Shown here: positions 42,461-51,097 of the stretch, piece after piece | How the letters are laid out: every line of letters starts with the position of its first letter | Numbering within the stretch: the stretch's first letter is position 1 | Source: Streptomyces cinnabarinus | GTDB lineage: Bacteria; Actinomycetota; Actinomycetes; Streptomycetales; Streptomycetaceae | Assembly (NCBI RefSeq): GCF_027270315.1 | Contig: NZ_CP114413.1 | Coordinates: forward strand, 496,001 to 560,000 | DNA length: 64,000 nucleotides | Direction of reading: 5' to 3' | Made by a program: the position numbers and the translations under genes | Notes under the pieces: model-generated | What the model saw: the letters and a program-made list of their open reading frames with translations, nothing else | Database searches by the model: none | Told to the model about the DNA's origin: nothing

Positions 42461-44872
42461 ATGCGCATCCGCCTCAGACGGCTCGTCGTCGCGGCCGTCG
42501 CCCTGCTCACCGCCGGCGCCACCCTGCCGGCGGCCGCGGCCGAGCGCCCGGACCGCGGCGAACACCCCTCGCACGGCGGCCTGTCGGCCGTGATCCGCTA
42601 CACCGAGTACGGCATTCCGCACATCGTCGCCAAGGACTACGCGAACCTGGGCTTCGGCACCGGCTGGGCGCAGGCCGCCGATCAGGTGTGCACGCTCGCC
42701 GACGGTTTCCTGACCGTGCGCGGCGACCGTTCCCGGTTCTTCGGGCCCGACGCGGCCACCGACTTCTCGCTGTCCTCGGCGAGCCGCAACCTCTCCAGCG
42801 ATCTGTACTTCCGTGGCGTACGGGAGGCGGGGACGGTGGAGAAGCTGCTCGCGGAGCCGGCGCCGCGCGGGCCGAGCCGCCAGTCGAAGGAACTGATCCG
42901 GGGCTTCACGGCGGGGTACAACGCCTGGCTGAAGCAGAACCGGATCACCGACCCGGCGTGCAAGGGAGCCGCCTGGGTGCGCCCGGTCACCACCCTCGAC
43001 GTCGCCACCCGCGCCTACGCGCTGGCGGTGCTGGGCGGCGAGGGCCGCGCGGTGGACGGCATCACGGCCGCGCAACCGCCGACGACGGCCACGGCCGCCG
43101 CGGCGCCCGACGCCCAGGACACCGCCCGCGCCGCGCGGGAGCTGCTCGCCGCCGACACGGCCGACATGGGCTCCAACGCCGTGGCCTTCAGCGGGACGAC
43201 CACGGCCAACGGCCGCGGGCTGCTGCTGGGCAATCCGCACTACCCGTGGCAGGGCGGCCGCCGCTTCTGGCAGTCGCAGCAGACCATCCCCGGCGAGCTG
43301 AACGTCGCGGGCGGTTCGCTGCTCGGCAGCGCCACCGTGTCCATAGGCCACAACGCCCATGTCGCCTGGAGCCACACCGTCGCGACGGGCGTCACCCTCA
43401 ACCTCCACCAGCTGACGCTGGACCCGGCGGATCCGACGGTGTACCTGGTCGACGGCAAGCCGGAGCGGATGACGAAGCGCACGGTCACCGTGGACGTGCG
43501 GGACGGCGCACCGGTGTCCAGGACGCAGTGGTGGACCCGGTACGGCCCGGTGGTCACCTCGCTCGGCGCATCCCTGCCGCTGCCGTGGACGGCCACGACG
43601 GCGTACGCGGTCAACGACCCCAACTCCCTCAACCTGCGCGCCTCCGACACCGCGCTCGGCTTCAGCAAGGCCCACAGCACCGCGGAGGTGCTCGGCTCGC
43701 TCCAGCGCACCCAGGGCCTGCCGTGGGTGAACACCATCGCCGCGGACTCCACCGGCCACACCCTGTTCACCCAGTCCCAGGTGCTCCCCCGGATCACCGA
43801 CGAGCTGGCCCAGTCCTGCTCGACCCCGCTCGGCCGGGTCACCTACCCCTCCGCGGGGCTCGCGATCCTCGACGGCTCGCGGGGTGCCTGCGCTCTGGGC
43901 TCCGATCCCGACGCGGTGCAGCCGGGCATCTTCGGGCCCGCGAAGCTGCCGACGCTGAAGGACGCGCCGTACGCGGAGAACTCCAACGACAGCGCCTGGC
44001 TGTCCAACGCGGACCGTCCGCTGACCGGGTACGAGCGGGTCTTCGGCACGATCGGGACGCAGCGCTCGATGCGGACGCGCGGAGCGATCGAGGACGTGGC
44101 GGCGCTGGCGGGGCGCGGTGAGCTGACCGTGCGGGACCTTCAGGCGCAGCAGTTCGCCAACCGGGTGCCCGCGGGCGACCTGGCTGCGAAGGACGCGGCG
44201 GCGGCCTGTGCCGCGCTGCCGGGCGGCACGGCGACGGGCGGCGACGGCAAGGCCGTTGACGTCTCGGGCGCCTGTGCGGTGCTGGCCGCGTGGGACCGTA
44301 CGACGGACACCGGGAGCCGGGGCGCGCTGCTCTTCGACCGGTTCTGGCGGAAGCTGACGGCCTCGGTTCCGGCGGCCCAGCTGTGGAAGGTGCCCTTCTC
44401 TGCGGCCGACCCGGTGGGCACCCCCAACACCCTGAACACGGGTGCGCCGGGCTTCGGTTCCGCCCTCGCGGACGCGGTCACCGAGCTGCGGGCGGCGGGC
44501 ATCGCGCTGGACTCCCCGCTCGGGCAGCACCAGTTCGTCGTCCGCAACGGTCAGCGGATCCCGGTGCCGGGCGGCACCGAGAGCCTGGGTGTGTGGAACA
44601 AGGTCGAGCCGGTGTGGGACGCGGCGAAGGGCGGCTACACCGAGGTGACGACCGGCTCCAGCTACATTCAGGCCGTCGGCTGGGACGGCAGCCGCTGCCC
44701 GGTGGCGCGCACGCTGCTGTCGTACTCCCAGTCCTCGAACGCGAACTCGGCCCACTACAGCGACCAGACCCGGCTGTTCTCCGGCGAGAAGTGGGTGACG
44801 TCCCGGTTCTGCGAGAAGGACATCCGCAAGTCGCCCGCGCTCCGGGTGGTCATGGTGCGTGAGCGCCGCTGA
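42461..44872 (+). CDS. Secreted penicillin-acylase-family amidase (AHL / cyclic lipopeptide acylase-like)
   Basis: 803 residues, the size of AhlM (acylhomoserine-lactone acylase of Streptomyces sp. M664) and of the Streptomyces and Actinoplanes lipopeptide acylases. A signal peptide (RIRLRRLVVAAVALLTAGAT) ends near AAA. The alpha chain includes YTEYGIPHIVAKDYANLGFG. Autocleavage is expected before Ser238 in DMGSNAVAFSG, producing the beta chain with the N-terminal nucleophile. VSIGHNAHVAWSHTV and ENSNDSAWLSNADRPL match the family. It removes long acyl chains from homoserine lactones or lipopeptides outside the cell. The ATG at 42461 follows GGGAGG. Confidence 0.92.
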   Translation: MRIRLRRLVVAAVALLTAGATLPAAAAERPDRGEHPSHGGLSAVIRYTEYGIPHIVAKDYANLGFGTGWAQAADQVCTLADGFLTVRGDRSRFFGPDAATDFSLSSASRNLSSDLYFRGVREAGTVEKLLAEPAPRGPSRQSKELIRGFTAGYNAWLKQNRITDPACKGAAWVRPVTTLDVATRAYALAVLGGEGRAVDGITAAQPPTTATAAAAPDAQDTARAARELLAADTADMGSNAVAFSGTTTANGRGLLLGNPHYPWQGGRRFWQSQQTIPGELNVAGGSLLGSATVSIGHNAHVAWSHTVATGVTLNLHQLTLDPADPTVYLVDGKPERMTKRTVTVDVRDGAPVSRTQWWTRYGPVVTSLGASLPLPWTATTAYAVNDPNSLNLRASDTALGFSKAHSTAEVLGSLQRTQGLPWVNTIAADSTGHTLFTQSQVLPRITDELAQSCSTPLGRVTYPSAGLAILDGSRGACALGSDPDAVQPGIFGPAKLPTLKDAPYAENSNDSAWLSNADRPLTGYERVFGTIGTQRSMRTRGAIEDVAALAGRGELTVRDLQAQQFANRVPAGDLAAKDAAAACAALPGGTATGGDGKAVDVSGACAVLAAWDRTTDTGSRGALLFDRFWRKLTASVPAAQLWKVPFSAADPVGTPNTLNTGAPGFGSALADAVTELRAAGIALDSPLGQHQFVVRNGQRIPVPGGTESLGVWNKVEPVWDAAKGGYTEVTTGSSYIQAVGWDGSRCPVARTLLSYSQSSNANSAHYSDQTRLFSGEKWVTSRFCEKDIRKSPALRVVMVRERR

Positions 44873-44878
44873 ACCCTC

Positions 44879-45185
44879 CTAGCGGGTACGGCCGTACATG
44901 AGCCGCCGCGGCACCGCTTCGGCGGGGCCGCGGCGGCCCGTTCGTTCCAGGGCGTACGCGCCCACCACGGTGACCAGCCAGTGGGCGAAGACGGCGACGT
45001 AGCCGAGTCCGGCGGCCTCTCCTGGTCCGGTGCGTACGCCTTGAAGCCGGGCTCCGCGCCCGCGTCGCCCAGGGTGCCCGACTCGCCCCGCAGCAGCGCC
45101 GATACGACGGGTTCGGCGGAGGTGAGCGGCAGCAGGGCGACCGCGGGCCGGCCAAAGGGTGACGTCCGGGCCGATGCCTACGACG
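44879..45185 (-). pseudogene. Frameshifted remnant of a membrane protein
   Basis: No intact gene fills this gap after the fadD stop. Three consecutive fragments in shifting minus-strand frames read like one protein: QFVVGIGPDVTLWP, then RPAVALLPLTSAEPVVSALL through GFKAYAPDQE, then AAGLGYVAVFAHWLVTVVGA and ALERTG to a stop at 44879-44881. The last fragment is a convincing membrane helix. Joining them needs two one-base shifts, near 45030 and 45150. No start codon is identifiable. High-GC DNA can give chance frames, so this remains tentative. Confidence 0.35.
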
Positions 45186-45197
45186 AATTGCGGGTGG

Positions 45198-46751
45198 TCA
45201 CATCGTCCGGGCGCGTCCCTCCCAGTACGGGTCCCGCAGCCGTCGCTTGTAGAGCTTGCCGTTGGGGTCGCGGGGCATCTCCGCGACGAAGTCGACGCTC
45301 TTCGGGCACTTGAACCCGGCGAGCCGTGCAGCGCAGTGGGCGAGGAGGTCGGCGGCGAGGTCGGGGCCCGGGGTGCGGCCGGGGACGACTTCCACGACGG
45401 CCTTGACCTCCTCGCCCCAGTCGTCGTGCGGGATGCCGAACGCGGCGGCGTCGGCGACGGCCGGGTGGGCGAGCAGGACCGACTCGATCTCGGCGGGGTA
45501 GATGTTCACCCCGCCCGAGATGATCATGTCGATCTTGCGGTCGCGCAGGAAGAGATAGCCGTCCTCGTCGAGCAGGCCGAGGTCGCCGACGGTGAAGAAG
45601 TCGCCGATGCGGTTCTTGCGGGTCTTGGCGTCGTCCTTGTGGTAGGCGAAGCCGCCGGTGCTCATCTTCATGTAGACGGTGCCGAGTTCACCGGGCGGCA
45701 GCCGGTTGCCGTCGTCGTCGAAGACCGCGAGCTCGCTGATGGGCCACGCCTTGCCGACCGTGCCGGGCTTCTTCAGCCAGTCCTCGGCGGTCGCGAAGGC
45801 ACCGCCGCCCTCGCTGGCCGCGTAGTACTCCTCCACGCAGCTCCCCCACCAGTCGATCATCGCCCGCTTCACATGGTCGGGGCAGGGCGCGGCACCGTGG
45901 ATGGCGTGCCGCATGGCGGACACGTCGTAGCGGTCGCGCACCTCCCGTGGGAGGGCCAGCAGCCGGTGGAACTGGGTCGGGACCATGTGGGTGTGGGTGC
46001 ACCGGTGGGTGTCGATGAGGCGGAGCATCTCCTCGGGCACCCACCTGTCCATCAGCACCAGCCGGTGCCCGATGTGCAGGGAGGCGCCCGCGAACTGGAG
46101 CACGGCCGTGTGGTAGAGCGGCGAGCAGACGAGGTGCACGTTGTCGTCGTACGGCTTGATGCCGAAGATGCCCAGGAAACCGCCGAGATAGGCCTCCTCG
46201 GGGAGCTTTCCGGGCAGTGGGCGGCGGATGCCGCGGGGGCGGCCGGTGGTGCCCGAGGTGTAGTTCATGACCCAGCCGAGGGTGCGGTCCTCGGGCGCCG
46301 ACTCCGGTTGTCCGTAGAGGAGTTCGGCGTACGGCCGGAATCCCTCGACGGCGCCGACGGCGTAGCGGTGGGTGGCCGGGAGCCCGGCCTCGTCGGCGGC
46401 CCGGCGGGCGGGCTCGGCGAACCGCTCGTGGGCGATGAGCACCTTGGCGCCGGAGTCGGCGACGATCCAGGCGATCTCGGGGGCGACGAAGTGGTGGTTG
46501 ACGGGCACGAGGTAGAACCCGGCCTGGCTGGCGGCGAGATAGGCGGTGAGGAACTCGGTGCTGTTCGGGAGGACGACGGCGAAGGCGTCGCCGCGTTCCA
46601 GGCCCGCCGCGCGCAGTCCGTGGACGAGTCGGTTGGCGGTCGAATGCAGTCGGCCGGCGGTCCACTCCTCGCCGTCCGGGGCGACGAGGACCGTGCGGTG
46701 GGGTGCGCGGGCCGCCTGGGCCCAGAAGCCGATGGGGGGTGCGCTGGTCAC
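45198..46751 (-). CDS. Acyl-CoA synthetase, bile-acid/steroid-CoA-ligase-like
   Basis: 517 residues. MNYTSGTTGRPRGIRRPLPG (P-loop), SPLYHTAVLQFAGASLHIGH, VEEYYAASEGGGAF, TVGDLGLLDEDGYLFLRDRK, MIISGGVNIYPAEIE and the lysine segment MPRDPNGKLYKRRLRDPYW are visible. It belongs to the branch of actinobacterial FadD enzymes acting on steroid or bulky acyl substrates. It overlaps the preceding nitronate monooxygenase gene (ATGA), forming an operon under the palindrome at 47900. Confidence 0.92.
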   Translation of the reverse strand: MTSAPPIGFWAQAARAPHRTVLVAPDGEEWTAGRLHSTANRLVHGLRAAGLERGDAFAVVLPNSTEFLTAYLAASQAGFYLVPVNHHFVAPEIAWIVADSGAKVLIAHERFAEPARRAADEAGLPATHRYAVGAVEGFRPYAELLYGQPESAPEDRTLGWVMNYTSGTTGRPRGIRRPLPGKLPEEAYLGGFLGIFGIKPYDDNVHLVCSPLYHTAVLQFAGASLHIGHRLVLMDRWVPEEMLRLIDTHRCTHTHMVPTQFHRLLALPREVRDRYDVSAMRHAIHGAAPCPDHVKRAMIDWWGSCVEEYYAASEGGGAFATAEDWLKKPGTVGKAWPISELAVFDDDGNRLPPGELGTVYMKMSTGGFAYHKDDAKTRKNRIGDFFTVGDLGLLDEDGYLFLRDRKIDMIISGGVNIYPAEIESVLLAHPAVADAAAFGIPHDDWGEEVKAVVEVVPGRTPGPDLAADLLAHCAARLAGFKCPKSVDFVAEMPRDPNGKLYKRRLRDPYWEGRARTM

Positions 46752-47857
46752 TGGCCGCTCCTTCCGGCGATGCGGTTGACGCGGTCCACGGCCCGTTCGA
46801 AACCCCGGGTGAGGTCGTCGAAGACGGCCTGGACACTGCGTTCGCTGGTCATCCGGCCGACGATCTGGCCGACGGGTGTGCCGAGCAGCGGCTCGACCTC
46901 GTAGCGCTGGATGCGGGAGACGGCCTCGGCGACGAGGAGCCCCTGGAGGGGCATGGGGAGGGTGCCGGGTCCGGCCGGGTCATCCCAGGCGTCGGTCCAC
47001 TCGGTGCGCAACTGGCGGGCGGGCTTGCCGGTCAGGGAGCGGGAGCGGACCGTGTCGCCGGAGCCCGCGGCGAGGAGCTTGCGGGTGAGGGCCGGCGAGT
47101 GGAGGTCGGCCTCGGTGGTGGTCAGCCAGAGAGAGCCCAGCCACACTCCCTGGGCGCCGAGCGCCAGCGCCGCCGCCACCTGTCGTCCGCTGCCGATGCC
47201 GCCCGCGGCCAGGACGGGGAGCGGGTCGACGGCGTCGACGACCTCGGGCGTGAGCACCATGGAGGCGATCTCGCCGGTGTGGCCGCCCGCCTCGTAGCCC
47301 TGGGCGACGACGATGTCGATGCCCGCCTCCTGGTGCTTACGGGCGTGGCGGGCGCTGCCCGCGAGGGCGGCGACCAGGACGTCCTGGTCGTGAGCGCGGT
47401 CCACGACGTCGGCGGGCGGTGAGCCGAGGGCGTTGGCGAGCAGTCCGATCGGGTAGTCGAAGGCGACGTCGAGCTGGGTGCGGGCGACCTGCTCCATCCA
47501 GCCGGTGATCCGCCAGCCGGACGCCTCGCCCTCGGCGAGTTCGGGCACGCCGTACTTGGCGAGGGTGTCCTGGACGAAGGCCCGGTGCTGTTCGGGGATC
47601 ATCGCCTCGACGTCGGCCTCGCTGACGCCTTCCACCTTCTTCGCCGGCATCACGACGTCCAGCCCGTAGGGCTTGCCGTCGACATGGGCCTCCACCCAGT
47701 CGAGGTCGCGTTTGAGGTCGTCGGGGGCGGTGTAGCGGACCGCGCCGAGCACTCCGAAACCCCCGGCCCGGCTGATGGCCGCGGCGACGGCGGGGAACGG
47801 GGTGAAGCCGAAGACGGCGTGCTCGATTCCCAGTTGCTTGCTCAGCTCCGTCTGCAT
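46748..47857 (-). CDS. Nitronate monooxygenase / 2-nitropropane-dioxygenase-like FMN enzyme
   Basis: 369 residues with a TIM-barrel flavoprotein fold. HAVFGFTPFPAVAAAISRAGG, the FMN-phosphate segments DIVVAQGYEAGGHTG and VLAAGGIGSGRQVAAALALG, and ALGAQGVWLGSLWL are the family hallmarks. In actinobacteria such enzymes are often linked to acyl-CoA and steroid catabolism clusters and may act as enoyl or oxidoreductase-type flavoenzymes, not only on nitroalkanes. First gene of the operon with the FadD. The start lies 43 bp from the TCTGAT-N5-GTCAGA palindrome. Confidence 0.9.
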   Translation of the reverse strand: MQTELSKQLGIEHAVFGFTPFPAVAAAISRAGGFGVLGAVRYTAPDDLKRDLDWVEAHVDGKPYGLDVVMPAKKVEGVSEADVEAMIPEQHRAFVQDTLAKYGVPELAEGEASGWRITGWMEQVARTQLDVAFDYPIGLLANALGSPPADVVDRAHDQDVLVAALAGSARHARKHQEAGIDIVVAQGYEAGGHTGEIASMVLTPEVVDAVDPLPVLAAGGIGSGRQVAAALALGAQGVWLGSLWLTTTEADLHSPALTRKLLAAGSGDTVRSRSLTGKPARQLRTEWTDAWDDPAGPGTLPMPLQGLLVAEAVSRIQRYEVEPLLGTPVGQIVGRMTSERSVQAVFDDLTRGFERAVDRVNRIAGRSGQ

Positions 47858-47899
47858 GGGCGCAGGATGCCGGAGTCCTGCGGAGGACGGAAGGGGTTC

Positions 47900-47916
47900 T
47901 CTGATGGTCCGTCAGA
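47900..47916. promoter_or_regulatory. 17-bp palindrome TCTGAT-N5-GTCAGA, TetR-type operator
   Basis: Differs from the site at 27386 by one base in its outer arms (TCTGAT vs TCTGAC), with the same length and similar flanks (AAGGGG before, ATTC after). It lies 43 bp upstream of the nitronate monooxygenase start, in a position typical for repression. Confidence 0.6.
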
Positions 47917-47958
47917 TTCAGGTTCCGGGCGCCTGGTTGACACGGCCCCCGTCTGACA

Positions 47959-48003
47959 GGAAAGTTTCAGCGCGCAAGGTGATCCCGGAAAGATACTTTC
48001 AGG
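47959..48003. promoter_or_regulatory. Paired GGAAAG...TTTCAG sites before serine hydrolase
   Basis: GGAAAGTTTCAG (47959-47970) and GGAAAGATACTTTCAG (47987-48002) are two versions of one inverted motif, with a 16-bp gap. The second ends 23 bp before the ATG. They look like a double operator. The regulator is unknown. Confidence 0.45.
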
Positions 48004-48025
48004 CGGACTCGCGGGAGGAACCTCG

Positions 48026-49789
48026 ATGACCGACAGCAGACGCGGCCTGACTCGGCGTCAACTGACCGGAGGAGCCCTGGCCCTGGGCGGCGCCCTGGCC
48101 CTCGCCCTCTTCCCGGCAGGCCCGGCGGCAGCCGCCACCAGCCGCGGCACCCTGAGGTACGGCTCGCCGGAGCGGGCCGGACTGCTCCCGGCCCATCTGC
48201 GGCAACTCGTCACCGACGCCGAGGCGTTCCTCGGCGCCTCCCCCAAGCACCCCTGGTACGCGGGCGCCGTCCTGCTCGCCGGGCGGGGTGGCACCGTGGC
48301 GCTGCACGAGCCGATCGGGATGGCGGTGCGCTACTCGGCGTACGACGAGAAGACCGACACCGGCGTCGAACTCCCCGCCGACGAGCGGATCCCGATGGCG
48401 AGGGACACCGTCTTCGACCTCGCCTCGGTCTCCAAGCTGTTCACCTCCCTGCTGGCCGTGCAGCAGATCGAGCGGGGCACGCTGGACCTGGAGGAGAAGG
48501 TCGCCGCCTATCTGCCGGAGTTCGGGGCGGCGGGCAAGCAGGACATGACGGTCCGCCAACTGCTCACCCACACCTCGGGGTTCCGCGCCTGGATCCCGCT
48601 GTACAACGCTCCCACCCACGAGGAGAAGCTCCGGCTGATCTGGAACGAGGCCCCGCTCAACCCACCGGGCACCCGCTACCTCTACTCCGACCTGAACCTG
48701 ATCTCGCTCCAGCTGGTGCTGGAGAAGATCACCGGCCGTCCGCTGGACGCCCTGCTCCACGAGGAGATCACCGGCCCGCTCGGCATGGACCGCACCCGCT
48801 ACAACCCGCCCGCCGACTGGAGACCACGGATCGCGGCCACCGAGGACGCCCGCAAGCCCTGGTCGGGCCTCGACCGGGGGCTCGTGCGGGGCGAGGTGCA
48901 CGACGAGAACGCCTTCAGCCTCGGCGGCGTCGCCGGCCATGCGGGTGTCTTCTCCTGCGCCTGGGACCTGGCGGTGCTCGGCCGGACCCTGCTCAACGGT
49001 GGCGCGTACGGCCGCACCCGCGTCCTGGAACCGGAGTCGGTGGAGCTGATGTTCACCGACTTCAACACCGACTTCCCCGGCGACGAGCACGGTCTCGGCT
49101 TCGAGCTCTACCAGCACTGGTACATGGGCGCCATGGCCACCCCGCGCAGCGCGGGCCACACCGGGTTCACCGGCACCTCGCTGGTCCTCGACCCGACGAC
49201 CGACTCCTTCCTGGTGGTGCTCGGCAACTCGGTCCATCCGGTGCGCAGTTGGCGGTCCGGCTCCGCACCCCGGGTCGCCGCCGCCAACCATCTGGCCCGG
49301 GCCGTACCGGTCCGCCCGCGCCATGGCCGTACCGCCTGGTTCTCCGGCATGGCGAATGCCGCCGCGGCCACGCTCGCCCTCCCCGCGCTGGACACCTCGG
49401 AGAGCGGGGCGCGGCTGCGCTGCTCGCTGTGGTGGGACACCGAACCGCAGGCGGACGCCCTGGTCCTGGAGACCTCTGCGGACGGCGGGGCGAGCTGGCA
49501 GCCGGTGCCGTTCACCACCCTCCGTCCGGGCGGACGGCCCGAGGAACGTCCGTCGGGGTCGGTCACCGGCTGGTCGGGCCGCGTCTGGCACCGGCTGACC
49601 GCGCAGCTCCCGCCCGCCCCTCGGCTCGCGGTGCGCTGGCGCTACGCCACGGACCGGCTGTACGTGGGCCGGGGCGCGTACGTCGACGGACTGCGCGTCG
49701 AGGACGCCGACCGCGTCCTGTTCGACGAGGCCCGCCCGGCGGACGCGGCCCGGATCTCGGCGTCCGGCTGGACGGCGGCCACCGACTGA
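48026..49789 (+). CDS. Tat-exported serine hydrolase (class C beta-lactamase/DD-peptidase fold) with C-terminal domain
   Basis: 587 residues. A twin-arginine signal, SRRGLTRRQLTGGALAL, precedes a penicillin-binding fold. The active-site SxxK is SVSK (S134, K137), the second motif is YLYSDLN and the third is AGHTGFTG. Residues about 430-587 form a separate beta-rich domain (RLRCSLWWDTEPQADALVLE, VGRGAYVDGLRVEDADR), possibly glycan binding. It probably acts on peptidoglycan or muropeptides outside the cell. The ATG follows GGGAGG. The paired GGAAAG/TTTCAG sites lie just upstream. Confidence 0.92.
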   Translation: MTDSRRGLTRRQLTGGALALGGALALALFPAGPAAAATSRGTLRYGSPERAGLLPAHLRQLVTDAEAFLGASPKHPWYAGAVLLAGRGGTVALHEPIGMAVRYSAYDEKTDTGVELPADERIPMARDTVFDLASVSKLFTSLLAVQQIERGTLDLEEKVAAYLPEFGAAGKQDMTVRQLLTHTSGFRAWIPLYNAPTHEEKLRLIWNEAPLNPPGTRYLYSDLNLISLQLVLEKITGRPLDALLHEEITGPLGMDRTRYNPPADWRPRIAATEDARKPWSGLDRGLVRGEVHDENAFSLGGVAGHAGVFSCAWDLAVLGRTLLNGGAYGRTRVLEPESVELMFTDFNTDFPGDEHGLGFELYQHWYMGAMATPRSAGHTGFTGTSLVLDPTTDSFLVVLGNSVHPVRSWRSGSAPRVAAANHLARAVPVRPRHGRTAWFSGMANAAAATLALPALDTSESGARLRCSLWWDTEPQADALVLETSADGGASWQPVPFTTLRPGGRPEERPSGSVTGWSGRVWHRLTAQLPPAPRLAVRWRYATDRLYVGRGAYVDGLRVEDADRVLFDEARPADAARISASGWTAATD

Positions 49790-49826
49790 CGGCCCGGCGG
49801 GTGGTGGCGGACCACCGTGGGACCTT

Positions 49827-50042
49827 TCAGGGCCCCCACGCCTCCGGTCCGCCGCCCTGCCAGTCGATCAGCGGGGACTGCACGACGTCCATCTCGTCCC
49901 AGTCCTGCAACCCGGCCTCCTGGACGAACGCCGCGACGTCGAGCAGGCCGTAGGCGATGCCGACGTACCGGCCGCCGATGCGGACGCGCCGACCGCCGTC
50001 CGCGGCAGGCGGCAGGACCGCGACTGGGTGATCGGTGACCAT
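49827..50042 (-). CDS. Small conserved hypothetical protein (71 aa)
   Basis: The ORF starts MVTDHPVAVLPPAADGGRRV and continues with GRYVGIAYGLLDVAAFVQEA and DWDEMDVVQSPLIDWQGGGP. The acidic and tryptophan-rich C terminus and regular codon use suggest a real protein of a type I recall from Streptomyces; no function is known. No clear ribosome site is visible before the ATG. Convergent with the serine hydrolase gene. Confidence 0.6.
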   Translation of the reverse strand: MVTDHPVAVLPPAADGGRRVRIGGRYVGIAYGLLDVAAFVQEAGLQDWDEMDVVQSPLIDWQGGGPEAWGP

Positions 50043-50272
50043 GAGGCCAGCGTGCCGGTCGGGTGGACGGCGCGCACGGCGGGGTGCTCCACTCGCATGG
50101 ACGACGCTCGGCAGCGGTCGTGGCGGGCGGCGCCCTCGGCGGTCGGCTCCCGCCCGACGGCCTTGCTGTTCTCCTGCACGATGGTCACCAGGTCCGCTAC
50201 CGGCGGGTGGCCGGGACAGGCACGCTCCATCCAGTCTTCGGATCATCAGGAGCCTTCGTCGCGTCGAGGGGG
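50043..50272. other. Gene-poor spacer
   Basis: Between the 71-residue ORF and the NmrA-like gene. Several overlapping frames are open, one on the minus strand starting MERACPGHPPVADLVTIVQE, but none shows a recognisable domain or good start. It may hold a decayed gene. I see no hairpin or repeat. Confidence 0.4.
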
Positions 50273-51097
50273 CTAGGGAGCGGCGAAGCCGTCGCGGTGG
50301 GCGAGGGCCCAGTGGCGGAAGGAGCGGGGCGGACTGCCGGTCACCTGCTGCACCGTGGGATAGATCCGGGACTCGTCGATGGTCCCTTCGGCGTAGAAGC
50401 TGAAGAAGGCGTCGATGTACTCCTGCGGGATGCGCCCGGTCATGTCCTTCCGGGCCTCCTCGTCCGTGAGGGCGTGGAAGCGCAGATCGCGGTCGAGCAC
50501 CTCGGCCAGAACGGCCAGGCGCTGGGCGGGGAGCAGCCGTTCCGGCCCGCTCAGCTCGTGGACGCGCTCCTCGTGACCGGGGTCCAGCAGCGACCGGACG
50601 GCGACGGCGGCGATGTCGTAGGGGTCGACGGAGGCGATGGGAACGTCGCCGAAGGCGTCCTTGACGACGTCGCCCGCGCGCAGTTGGGGCAGCCAGCGCA
50701 AGGCGTTGGACATGAAGGCGTTGGGACGCAGGAACGTCCAGGGCAGTCCGGACTCACGGACCGCCGTCTCGGAGCGGATCATGTACTCCGACACGGCGTT
50801 GCGAGTGTCGGTGGCGACGGCGGCCAGGCTGGACAGCAGCACCACCCGTGCCACTCCCGCCCGCCGCATCCTGGCGAGCAGGCCCGGCATGTCGTCGTAA
50901 CCGGGCAGCAGGAACACCCCTTGGACGCCGTCGAGCGCCGGGGCGAGCGAATCCGGATCGTTCAGATCGCCGACGGCCTGCGCGACCGGCAGTTCGACGG
51001 TCCTGCGGACCAGTGCGCGGGCGGGGTGCCCGGCGCGGACGAGGGCCTGGACGACTTCGCCGCCGACCTGGCCGGTGGCTCCGGTGACGAGGATCAT
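50273..51097 (-). CDS. NmrA-like NAD(P)-binding protein
   Basis: 274 residues. Glycine motif MILVTGATGQVGGEVVQALV at the N terminus, ARALVRRTVELP after the second strand, and FLRPNAFMSNALRWLPQLRA in the substrate half. These place it with NmrA/HSCARG and QOR2-type atypical SDRs that sense or reduce with NADPH. Last gene of a four-gene operon; it overlaps the hydrolase gene by ATGA. Confidence 0.9.
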   Translation of the reverse strand: MILVTGATGQVGGEVVQALVRAGHPARALVRRTVELPVAQAVGDLNDPDSLAPALDGVQGVFLLPGYDDMPGLLARMRRAGVARVVLLSSLAAVATDTRNAVSEYMIRSETAVRESGLPWTFLRPNAFMSNALRWLPQLRAGDVVKDAFGDVPIASVDPYDIAAVAVRSLLDPGHEERVHELSGPERLLPAQRLAVLAEVLDRDLRFHALTDEEARKDMTGRIPQEYIDAFFSFYAEGTIDESRIYPTVQQVTGSPPRSFRHWALAHRDGFAAP

